A stretch of 6,083 nt of DNA from Planctomycetes bacterium RBG_13_46_10. Lineage in GTDB: Bacteria > Planctomycetota > Phycisphaerae > Sedimentisphaerales > Anaerobacaceae. The DNA is taken from assembly GCA_001824645.1 (NCBI GenBank), contig MHYD01000053.1, positions 9,251-15,333 of the forward strand, given 5' to 3'. Of this stretch, positions 1 to 5,766 are shown in pieces (positions within the stretch are counted from its first letter, which is position 1; each line of letters opens with the position of its first letter). The notes under the pieces were generated by a model. The model was given only the letters and a program-made list of their open reading frames with translations, did no database searches and was not told where the DNA came from. The translations under genes were made by a program, and so were the position numbers.

Positions 1-587
1 CTGTAGGCGGCGGAATCTGGGGCGGGGCCGCAGGCTATAATGTTGTTACATTCCAAGACAAAGACATTTTAGATGAGATAGGTGTGACAACGAAAAAAGT
101 GGGACGGCTTTACGTGGCTGACTCAATAGAGTTCGCAACAGCCCTGGCCTACAATGCAAAAAAAGCAGGGGTCCAGATATTTAACCTGATAGAGGTCGAA
201 GATATTGTTCTAAAAAAAGAAACCGTAAAAGGCGTTGTCGTCAATAGCTCCAGTGCACGCGCAATAAATCTACATGTTGACCCTTTTTGCATCAGCGGAA
301 AATATGTTATTGATGCAACGGGTCATCCGGCTGAACTGGTCGGTATGCTCAAGAGAAGGAAGCCGCAGCTTTTTCCGGATCCGCTGCAGGAATATTTTAT
401 GAACGTGGAAGTCTCCGAGGCAGGTGTCGTAGAAAAGACAAGTGAGGTCTTCCCCGGTCTATACGTTGCCGGCATGGCTGTATGTGATGTTTATAACCTG
501 CCGAGAATGGGCCCAATTTTCGGCGGTATGTTGAAATCAGGAAAAAAGGTTGCCGAATTGATAATGATTCGACTTAGCTCACCATAA
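1..587 (+). CDS. thi4: Thi4-family thiazole synthase (sulfide-dependent type), 5' truncated
   Basis: The reading frame is open from position 3 to the TAA at 585-587; about 194 residues are visible, and the start lies upstream of the window. Thi4 makes the ADP-thiazole precursor of the thiamine thiazole ring from NAD, glycine and a sulfur source. Family signatures are the glycine-rich GGGIWGG segment at the left edge, VADSIEFA, AGVQIFNLIEVED, LHVDPF, DATGHPAE, PGLYVAGMAV and the C-terminal LPRMGPIFGGMLKSGKK block. Family members are about 260 residues, so roughly 60-70 residues, including the N-terminal dinucleotide-binding glycine motif, are missing. The residue aligned with the sulfur-donating cysteine of yeast THI4 is a histidine here (codon 273-275, in LHVDP), as in archaeal enzymes that use free sulfide catalytically. 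The GTG at 84 is an internal codon and not the true start. The HD-domain gene follows after 2 nt, so the two are probably cotranscribed. The identity is secure; sulfide dependence is inferred from that one residue. Confidence 0.95.
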   Translation, partial: VGGGIWGGAAGYNVVTFQDKDILDEIGVTTKKVGRLYVADSIEFATALAYNAKKAGVQIFNLIEVEDIVLKKETVKGVVVNSSSARAINLHVDPFCISGKYVIDATGHPAELVGMLKRRKPQLFPDPLQEYFMNVEVSEAGVVEKTSEVFPGLYVAGMAVCDVYNLPRMGPIFGGMLKSGKKVAELIMIRLSSP

Positions 588-589
588 AA

Positions 590-1252
590 ATGAAAAATTA
601 CAGCCTCCCATCACAAAAAGAATGTTTCGACATAACGAAAAAGCTTAATGTGCCCCCACACATTGTCAGACATAATCAGACTGTGGCCAAGCTTGGTGTG
701 TTTTTGGCACAGAAACTGAAAGAAAACAGTATAGCAATTGACCTTGAGCTCGTGGAAAAGGCATGTCTTCTGCACGACATAGCAAGGCTTTGCGACCTTA
801 AAGAATCAAATTACAATAATTTCGGCAGAGATGCCTCAGAGCAACAGCAGCAGACATGGAAAAGGCTGAAAACAAAATTCAAAGCAGCTTCCCATGAAGA
901 TATCGCGTATGAGCTTTTGAAGGAAAAGTACCCCGTGCTTGCTTTGACTATAAAAAAACATAGATATGCTGCTTTATCGGATGAAATCGACAGGCCTGAT
1001 ACATGGGAGGAAAAAATCGTTTATTACGCGGACAAACGTGTTATGCACGACATGATAGTGACATTAAAAGAAAGGCTCGAGGAAGCCCATCAAAGAAGTG
1101 CAAGTATGCGAAACATAAATGAACAAAGCAAAATTGACACAGAGAAAATTGACCAATTGATTTTTAAATTGGAGCAGGAGATATTCGCAAAAATAGATTT
1201 AGACCCTCTTGAAGTAACCGAAGAATTTATCGATTCACATTCAAATACTTAA
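590..1252 (+). CDS. HD-domain metal-dependent phosphohydrolase
   Basis: This 220-residue soluble protein belongs to the HD superfamily of metal-dependent phosphohydrolases. Likely metal and active-site residues are H28 (in VRHNQTVAKL), the H62-D63 doublet (LLHDIAR), H102 (SHEDIAYELL), H124 (IKKHRY) and D148 (VYYADKRV), in the usual order and spacing. The ADKRV motif followed by a long helix (about 150-205) resembles the uncharacterised COG1418-type HD hydrolases, not the GGDEF-linked or Cas3 groups. There is no signal peptide or membrane segment, so it should be cytoplasmic. The ATG sits 2 nt after the thi4 stop with no Shine-Dalgarno sequence, which favours translation coupled to thi4. Its stop TAA overlaps the pgsA stop on the other strand. 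The substrate cannot be read from sequence; the thi4 context makes a phosphorylated or adenylated thiamine intermediate plausible, but this is inference. Confidence 0.85.
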   Translation: MKNYSLPSQKECFDITKKLNVPPHIVRHNQTVAKLGVFLAQKLKENSIAIDLELVEKACLLHDIARLCDLKESNYNNFGRDASEQQQQTWKRLKTKFKAASHEDIAYELLKEKYPVLALTIKKHRYAALSDEIDRPDTWEEKIVYYADKRVMHDMIVTLKERLEEAHQRSASMRNINEQSKIDTEKIDQLIFKLEQEIFAKIDLDPLEVTEEFIDSHSNT

Positions 1253-1851
1253 GTCGCTCCTCTCCAGGTACGTCGCCGAGTTGCCGTCAAGCCTGAGATA
1301 AGAGTAACTGTCAGCATGGCAGCAATTGTTATAGTAGTGAACCAATTTCCCCACGCAGCAGTCTGGACATGAGCCATTTTGATAATCACCGTCCCTATTG
1401 CGAAGGACTGAATAAACATCTTTATCTTGCCGGAGAAAGTTGCTGCGAAGTTGACACCACGGGCTTCGGCAATGTGCCGCAGGATGGTTACATAAGCTTC
1501 TCGTAAAACCAAGATTCCCACGACAAGCCAATGGATAATCTTTAATGTTGTAGGGTCCAGAGTAAAGAGCTTCGGCTCACCGATTATCGCAAAACAGATA
1601 AATGCACCGCAAACAAGGACCTTATCCGCCAGCGGGTCTATCATCCGTCCGAACTTGCTGGTTACGTTTAATTTTCTCGCAATATGACCATCGACAATAT
1701 CAGTCAGACCCGCAGCTACGAAAATTATAAAACCAACATCAAGAAACAGAACTCTGTTTTCAATTGAAGGTGAATAAAGAATCATAATCAGAAAAATGAT
1801 TGTTAATACAAACCGTGTAAAGGTCAATATGTTCGGAATGAGCTTTATCAT
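1249..1851 (-). CDS. pgsA: CDP-diacylglycerol--glycerol-3-phosphate 3-phosphatidyltransferase
   Basis: This 200-residue inner-membrane enzyme transfers a phosphatidyl group from CDP-diacylglycerol to glycerol-3-phosphate, the committed step to phosphatidylglycerol and cardiolipin. The CDP-alcohol phosphotransferase signature is complete: D51, D54-G55, A58-R59, G68, D72 and D76, with exact family spacing. The N-terminus (LIPNILTFTRF) and the central block REAYVTILRHIAEARG...GKIKMFIQ are typical of PgsA, as opposed to Pcs, PssA or cardiolipin-synthase relatives. Hydrophobic segments lie at about 7-28, 34-50, 76-91, 105-122, 146-160 and 170-188, giving the usual six-helix layout. The length matches the family (about 180-200 residues). 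It follows rimO by 37 nt on the same strand, a pairing seen in many bacteria, so it is probably cotranscribed. No Shine-Dalgarno sequence is visible, yet the start fits the family N-terminus exactly. The short Arg-rich C-terminus (TRRRTWRGAT) would lie at the membrane face. Confidence 0.95.
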   Translation of the reverse strand: MIKLIPNILTFTRFVLTIIFLIMILYSPSIENRVLFLDVGFIIFVAAGLTDIVDGHIARKLNVTSKFGRMIDPLADKVLVCGAFICFAIIGEPKLFTLDPTTLKIIHWLVVGILVLREAYVTILRHIAEARGVNFAATFSGKIKMFIQSFAIGTVIIKMAHVQTAAWGNWFTTITIAAMLTVTLISGLTATRRRTWRGAT

Positions 1852-1888
1852 AGTAGAAAGTTTAATTCTTTAGAGACATTTTTCAACC

Positions 1889-3232
1889 TTAAATTTGATT
1901 AACCAGCAAATCATAATCTTTTGTTCCAATGACCTGCGTTTTTACAAACTCGCCAGGCTTTGCTGAGCAGTTTTTTACAATACAAACGCTGTCTATCTCA
2001 GGTGCCTGGCCGAAGTAGCGGCCTCGGCCTATACCTTTATTATCTACGGAATCTATCAGGACGGAAAGAGGGCTACCGATTTTATTTTCATTCTTTGAAA
2101 AAGCAATTATTTGCTGTGTTAACATTAGTTTTTTTACCCGCTGTTGTTTTATTTCATCCGGCACTTGCCCTGGCATATCTGCTGCCGGTGTACCGGATTC
2201 CGGATAGAATTTGAAACATCCTAAAGCATCAAATTTGGCCCATTTAACAAAATCTAATAGTTCGGTGAATTGTTCTTCTGTTTCTCCGGGAAAACCCACA
2301 ATCATGGTTGTTCGCAAAACAATATCAGGTATAGCAGCTCTCAATTTTTCAATTAACTTATGCAATTTATCTTTAGTATTAGGCCTGTACATAGCCTTTA
2401 AAATCTCATTGTTTATGTGCTGCAGTGGAATATCGAGGTAGTGAACGGTTTTTTTGCTTTTCGCGATTGTCTCAATCAGTTTCTCATTAATTCCCGCCGG
2501 CCACAGATACATTAACCTAACCCACACAAGGTTTTCGATTTTCTCCAGTTCCATTATTAGGCTTGCCAATCCATTTGTCATCTTAATATCTCGTCCGTAA
2601 TAGGTTGTGTCCTGGGCAATTATATTTAGTTCTACAACTCCTGATGAAACCAGTTCGTCAGCTTCCGCGAGCACTAATTTTACCGATTTACTCCTATATG
2701 GGCCTCTGATTTCAGGTATGGTACAGAAAGAACAGCGATGGTTGCAGCCTTCGCTGATTCGCAGATATGCCCAATAACGTCCGGTAATAAGCAGTCTGCC
2801 AGTATCATCACCGCAGTTTTTCGACAAATTACCCAAATAAGTAGCTGGTTGGTTGGTCAAAAGCGTCTTTTCGATTATTTGAGCTATATTATCCCGCTGA
2901 CTAAGTCCAACGATTGCATCGATACCCTCAACCTGATTGAATAACTGGCGTCCCAATCTTTGAGAAAGACAGCCTGCTACAATAACTTTTTGGGTTCTGC
3001 CCTTCTGTTTACAATCTACCGCGTGCTGTATGGCTTCCAGTGCTTCAATCCTTGCAGGCTCAATGAAACCACAGGTATTAATTATGATAACATCAGCATT
3101 ATCGGACTCATTAGTTATAAAAAAGCCGGCTTGAGCAATTTCTGCCAACATTTTTTCGCTATCAACCACATTTTTGGGGCAGCCTAATGATATAAAGCTG
3201 ATTTTATTATTTTTTCGCCGTTTTTTAGCCAT
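1889..3232 (-). CDS. rimO: Ribosomal protein S12 methylthiotransferase RimO
   Basis: RimO is a radical-SAM methylthiotransferase that adds a methylthio group to a conserved aspartate of ribosomal protein S12. The 447 residues match the family length and three-domain layout. The N-terminal UPF0004 domain carries three cluster cysteines: C18 (SLGCPKNVVDSE), C54 (NTCGF) and C88 (AGCLSQR). The radical-SAM core has the CxxxCxxC motif C163-C167-C170 (CNHRCSFCTIPEIRG), followed by YLDIPLQH (265-272) and GFPGET (313-318). A C-terminal TRAM domain spans about 383-446. The GCPKN-VDSE motif and the lack of an MiaB-style GCQMN motif separate it from MiaB and MtaB. The ATG is preceded by no Shine-Dalgarno sequence; the basic leader MAKKRRKNNK before the first strand is plausible. 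pgsA lies downstream in the likely operon, and the secretin gene is divergent. Confidence 0.97.
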   Translation of the reverse strand: MAKKRRKNNKISFISLGCPKNVVDSEKMLAEIAQAGFFITNESDNADVIIINTCGFIEPARIEALEAIQHAVDCKQKGRTQKVIVAGCLSQRLGRQLFNQVEGIDAIVGLSQRDNIAQIIEKTLLTNQPATYLGNLSKNCGDDTGRLLITGRYWAYLRISEGCNHRCSFCTIPEIRGPYRSKSVKLVLAEADELVSSGVVELNIIAQDTTYYGRDIKMTNGLASLIMELEKIENLVWVRLMYLWPAGINEKLIETIAKSKKTVHYLDIPLQHINNEILKAMYRPNTKDKLHKLIEKLRAAIPDIVLRTTMIVGFPGETEEQFTELLDFVKWAKFDALGCFKFYPESGTPAADMPGQVPDEIKQQRVKKLMLTQQIIAFSKNENKIGSPLSVLIDSVDNKGIGRGRYFGQAPEIDSVCIVKNCSAKPGEFVKTQVIGTKDYDLLVNQI

Positions 3233-3238
3233 AATCGT

Positions 3239-3266
3239 AAAATATCAGAAAAATATAAATTGTCTA
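3239..3266 (-). promoter_or_regulatory. Possible sigma70-type promoter for rimO, perhaps leaderless
   Basis: On the minus strand, TAGACA (3266-3261; 5/6 match to TTGACA) and TATTTT (3244-3239; 4/6 match to TATAAT) are 16 nt apart. The -10 element ends 6 nt before the rimO ATG, so transcription would start at or next to the start codon, which fits the absence of a Shine-Dalgarno sequence. The region is AT-rich, so chance matches are likely; this is tentative. Confidence 0.3.
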
Positions 3267-3324
3267 ATCTTTTTAATCTGGGTAAAATTAAATAACTTTG
3301 TTTTTTCAACTTATAAAAACATGC

Positions 3325-3352
3325 TTGACGATAAGAAAGCAGGCAATATAAT
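3325..3352 (+). promoter_or_regulatory. Sigma70-type promoter for the secretin gene
   Basis: TTGACG (3325-3330; 5/6 match) and a perfect TATAAT (3347-3352) are separated by 16 nt. The preceding stretch, about 3283-3320, is rich in A and T runs and could act as an UP element. Transcription would start near 3359, giving a 5' leader of about 86 nt before the secretin ATG. The -35 element lies about 60 nt from the proposed rimO -35, so the two promoters are divergent without overlapping. Confidence 0.7.
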
Positions 3353-3388
3353 AAACATCTCTGGCATCTTAGTCTTTTAATAAAACAG

Positions 3389-3445
3389 TTGAATCTTAAA
3401 ACTGCCTTAACTATAGCACTTAGGACAGCATTGATGGTGCGATAA
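3389..3445 (+). promoter_or_regulatory. Candidate short upstream ORF overlapping the secretin start (TAATG)
   Basis: In the secretin leader a short frame ends with TAA at 3443-3445, and its last base is the A of the secretin ATG. The frame could start at TTG 3389 (18 residues, ending ALMVR) or at ATG 3434 (3 residues, MVR). AGGA at 3422-3425 is 8 nt before ATG 3434, good Shine-Dalgarno spacing, but 19 nt before the secretin ATG, which is too far. A ribosome loaded there could terminate and restart on the secretin gene. The overlap is seen directly; the coupling role is inference. Confidence 0.3.
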
Positions 3446-5169
3446 TGTATGATAAAAGCCAGAAAGCAAACTACAGGCAGATTCTGACGGGGTTTTTTGT
3501 TACAGCGGCTTTTTTATTTATTGAAGGATGCGGTGATTTTTTAGGTGAAAAAGCTGCAAGCATTCAATCTCAAAGCATTCTAAACGATTTGAGCACAATC
3601 AAAGCAACGCCTGAGCCTAATATCCCCATCCCAGAAATCTATAAACAATCGCCTAAAATCGTAGAACAAGTAGTCAGCGGTAAGCCCGACTGGAAGTTAT
3701 TCTACTTTTGCAAGTATCACACATCTGAGGAACTAAAGCTGATCATTCAAGCGCAGTTTGCGACTCAAATTTTTGACGAAAAAGGCAAATCAACTACGGT
3801 CACTGACTATACTGTAAGCAGCAATCCAGCTACCAACCAGTTAATAGTAAGATGCCCGACTAAGGACGATATCGACGCAGCTCTTCAGGTATTACAGGAG
3901 ATTGATATCCCGCCTATTCAGGTAAAAATTAATTGCCTTATTTCAGAAATTTATGCTGATAAAACAATAGATCGGGAAACTACCATCGAAATTCGGGATT
4001 TATTAGGTGAGCACATCTCCTTAATACCCGGTGCTCGGTCGTTTGGAAGTGACGTTATGGAACTTTTGGAAGAGAGCGACGTATTACCGGCATTCCCAGG
4101 GGCCTCAATCAGAGAAATAGGCCGCGCAAAAATGGGTCTTAAGATTGGATATTTGAGCACAAAGCACAACTTCATTACCTTAGTCGATTTACTCGAATCA
4201 CGAGGTTATCTGAAGATATTGATGAATCCGACCCTTGAAACCGTCAACGGTAAACCAGCAACAGTTTCATCAAGTCAGCATGTACCTTTGGAAAAGATTA
4301 CGACCTATGTTCCAACCCAAAGCCAATACACATTAGAGACCAGAACAGAGTACATAGATGTAGTTGATTCCCTGAAAATCACGCCACATGTCTTCGCAGA
4401 TGGTTACATCGGCTTAGAAACAGACATCGTTCTCGGCTCAAAATTGACCCCTGAAGGTGTAAAACAACTGCCCATCATCACAAAAAAGGAAATTGAAAAT
4501 AAAGAAAACCGTATAAGGCCAGGCGAAAGTCTGGTCATAGGCGGGATAAGAAAATCAGAAAAACGTGATGTCGTTCGTGGTGTTCCATTCCTCCAAGATT
4601 TGCCTTTACTTGGTTTTTTGTTCTCCGGCAGGGATTTTGAGGAAAGAGCCGTGGAGACCTTGTTTGTATTGACACCGACCATCTCTACTGGTGGTGTTCC
4701 AAACCAGCAGATGATTGAAGAGATCAGAAAAAAACACGAACCGGCTGTCCCAAAAGAAAATTCTAAGACAGTCACAGAGCCTGTTGAACAGTACACTTCT
4801 AAAGGACTTCAGGACACATTAACATCGCGAACCAAGGCAGACAAAACAGAAGACCATACCACCATAGTAGAAGCATCAGAACAGCTTAAAAAAGCAGAAG
4901 CAGAGGTCAAAAGGTTAAAGGACAAATTAGAACAAACCATGGCTGAAACAGAGGCAGAAAACTCCGAACACCAAGTCAAACGGAAAGATGCTAATGAACC
5001 TAATCTCAATGCCGAGGAGAGTAAAAAAGACAAAGAAAAAGAACAAGCCCGGAACAACAAAGCTGAGATAGCCGGTACAAAGGAAAAAGCCGAAACAGCA
5101 AATGCCGACACACAAAATTCAAGTTTACAAAGTACAGATAAATCTGTTCAGCACTATAAAATTGTGTAG
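3445..5169 (+). CDS. Secretin-family outer-membrane lipoprotein with long charged coiled-coil tail
   Basis: This 574-residue protein belongs to the GspD/PilQ secretin superfamily, which forms multimeric outer-membrane channels for secretion or pilus systems. An N-terminal signal (hydrophobic about 13-26) ends in FIEGC, with C29 a likely lipidated cysteine; the lipobox is imperfect (Ile at -3, Glu at -2). Residues about 83-158 resemble a single secretin N-domain, with YHTSEELKLI, SSNPATNQLIVRC and LQEIDIPPIQV. The secretin core runs about 159-413, with NPTLETVNGKPATVS, the beta-strand block DSLKITPHV, RPGESLVIGG and the C-terminal signature VPFLQDLPLLGFLF...ETLFVLTPTI. The last 160 residues are Lys/Glu/Ala-rich with a heptad-like coiled coil at about 477-505 and no hydrophobic segment. 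Classical GspD is longer with several N-domains; one N-domain plus this tail is unusual. No in-frame ATG, GTG or TTG lies between the stop at 3421-3423 and this ATG, and the signal peptide needs this start. The next gene follows after 30 nt. No GspE, GspF or pilin genes are in view, so the system served is unknown. Confidence 0.92.
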   Translation: MYDKSQKANYRQILTGFFVTAAFLFIEGCGDFLGEKAASIQSQSILNDLSTIKATPEPNIPIPEIYKQSPKIVEQVVSGKPDWKLFYFCKYHTSEELKLIIQAQFATQIFDEKGKSTTVTDYTVSSNPATNQLIVRCPTKDDIDAALQVLQEIDIPPIQVKINCLISEIYADKTIDRETTIEIRDLLGEHISLIPGARSFGSDVMELLEESDVLPAFPGASIREIGRAKMGLKIGYLSTKHNFITLVDLLESRGYLKILMNPTLETVNGKPATVSSSQHVPLEKITTYVPTQSQYTLETRTEYIDVVDSLKITPHVFADGYIGLETDIVLGSKLTPEGVKQLPIITKKEIENKENRIRPGESLVIGGIRKSEKRDVVRGVPFLQDLPLLGFLFSGRDFEERAVETLFVLTPTISTGGVPNQQMIEEIRKKHEPAVPKENSKTVTEPVEQYTSKGLQDTLTSRTKADKTEDHTTIVEASEQLKKAEAEVKRLKDKLEQTMAETEAENSEHQVKRKDANEPNLNAEESKKDKEKEQARNNKAEIAGTKEKAETANADTQNSSLQSTDKSVQHYKIV

Positions 5170-5188
5170 TTATCAACAATAATATAAT

Positions 5189-5195
5189 GGAGAGG
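5189..5195 (+). promoter_or_regulatory. Shine-Dalgarno sequence of the small downstream gene
   Basis: GGAGAGG lies 4 nt before the ATG at 5200. It is the clearest ribosome binding site in the window and fixes this start. The other starts seen here (HD gene, pgsA, rimO, secretin) have no such motif, and yjbQ has only a weak GAGG. Confidence 0.75.
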
Positions 5196-5199
5196 TAGA

Positions 5200-5589
5200 A
5201 TGGATAATATTGAAAGTAGTGGACTTTCCGGCAAAGAAAATCCTGATAAGTACGCACCCTCAAGCAGCGACTCCGGCCAGATGAAAGTCTCACATGCACC
5301 TTTGAATTTGGGAGGCAGTGGCACACCAGTAATGCCAAGACCGCCTGCGCCAAAGCCGGTAGCAGCGAAGCCGATGGATAGTCATGTTCCAGTTGCAGCT
5401 GCCCGCGTTACATGTGTAAAGACCTTCTTTACCAAACTGCATGCCGGCGCCATAGAATTTCTCGACGAGCAGATCAATAAATGGCTGCAGGAGAACCCCG
5501 GAGTTCGCATAAAAATGACAAATACAACCACCGGTGAAATCCAGGGCAAAAAGACCGAGCCTAATATTATAATCCACGTTTGGTATTAG
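5200..5589 (+). CDS. Small uncharacterised protein: disordered N-terminus plus compact C-terminal domain
   Basis: I do not recognise this 129-residue protein. Residues 1-66 look disordered: first Ser/Asp/Gly-rich, then a Pro/Ala/Lys stretch (PRPPAPKPVAAKP, about 46-58). Residues about 69-129 look like a small folded alpha/beta domain: a strand (RVTCVKTFF), an amphipathic helix (AIEFLDEQINKWLQENP), a strand (VRIKMTNTTTG) and a last strand (NIIIHVWY) that ends the protein. Domains of this general outline occur in small proteins of the Cse60 type, but I cannot show homology. There is no signal peptide or membrane segment, so it is probably cytoplasmic. A strong Shine-Dalgarno sequence and the 30-nt gap after the secretin gene support a real, cotranscribed gene. 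A role with the secretin is possible by position only, and a cytoplasmic location would argue against direct contact. Confidence 0.75.
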   Translation: MDNIESSGLSGKENPDKYAPSSSDSGQMKVSHAPLNLGGSGTPVMPRPPAPKPVAAKPMDSHVPVAAARVTCVKTFFTKLHAGAIEFLDEQINKWLQENPGVRIKMTNTTTGEIQGKKTEPNIIIHVWY

Positions 5590-5614
5590 ATTAGATATCA
5601 ACCAATGCTCTCGA

Positions 5615-5711
5615 GCGAAAGCGGCATGCATTAATTTCAATATGAAGAGCGATAATAACGGTGAATCATATCTGATTCAGGAATTAATCATTTAGTTCCT
5701 GGCGCTTTCGC
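5615..5711. repeat. Nested inverted repeats in the spacer before yjbQ
   Basis: An outer 9-bp perfect inverted repeat, GCGAAAGCG (5615-5623) with CGCTTTCGC (5703-5711), encloses 79 nt. Inside are a 7-bp hairpin TGAATCA (5662-5668) with TGATTCA (5673-5679) and a TATC loop, a 5-bp AGGAA/TTCCT pair (5679-5683, 5696-5700; it shares base 5679 with the hairpin before it), and a weak TTCA/TGAA hairpin (5636-5646). Together they could fold as a branched RNA with a closing stem. No T-run follows the last arm, so it is not a standard intrinsic terminator. It could be a 3'-end stabiliser, a structured leader for yjbQ, or chance. The repeats are seen directly; the function is unknown. Confidence 0.5.
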
Positions 5712-5766
5712 ATGTTTCCACAAACTCAGCAAGTTACTGTTCGTGATTTCTTGAGGCAAGAGTATA

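Noticed and set aside
1153..1172. CCAATT/AATTGG hairpin near the end of the HD gene as a terminator for the rimO-pgsA transcript
   Set aside because: The stem is only 6 bp, AT-rich and inside coding sequence, with only a short broken T tract on the minus strand.
1960..3380. Several plus-strand open frames of 68-84 codons opposite rimO and in its upstream spacer
   Set aside because: Nearly all lie opposite the confidently identified rimO; the last (3174-3380) runs through the promoter region. None has family signatures.
4404..5115. Minus-strand open frames opposite the secretin gene (130, 100 and 62 codons)
   Set aside because: They mirror the secretin codons, lack ribosome binding sites and family features, and lie opposite a well-supported gene.
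5290..5640. Minus-strand 116-codon open frame opposite the small gene
   Set aside because: It lies opposite a gene with a strong ribosome binding site and shows no recognisable domain.
5615..5711. tRNA-like cloverleaf suggested by the GCGAAAG/CTTTCGC stem
   Set aside because: There is no TpsiC loop motif (GTTCGA), the internal stems have wrong lengths and loops, and no anticodon arm can be placed.
5615..5711. Integron attC-like site or intrinsic terminator
   Set aside because: The GTTRRRY and RYYYAAC core sites are absent, and no T-run follows the stem.
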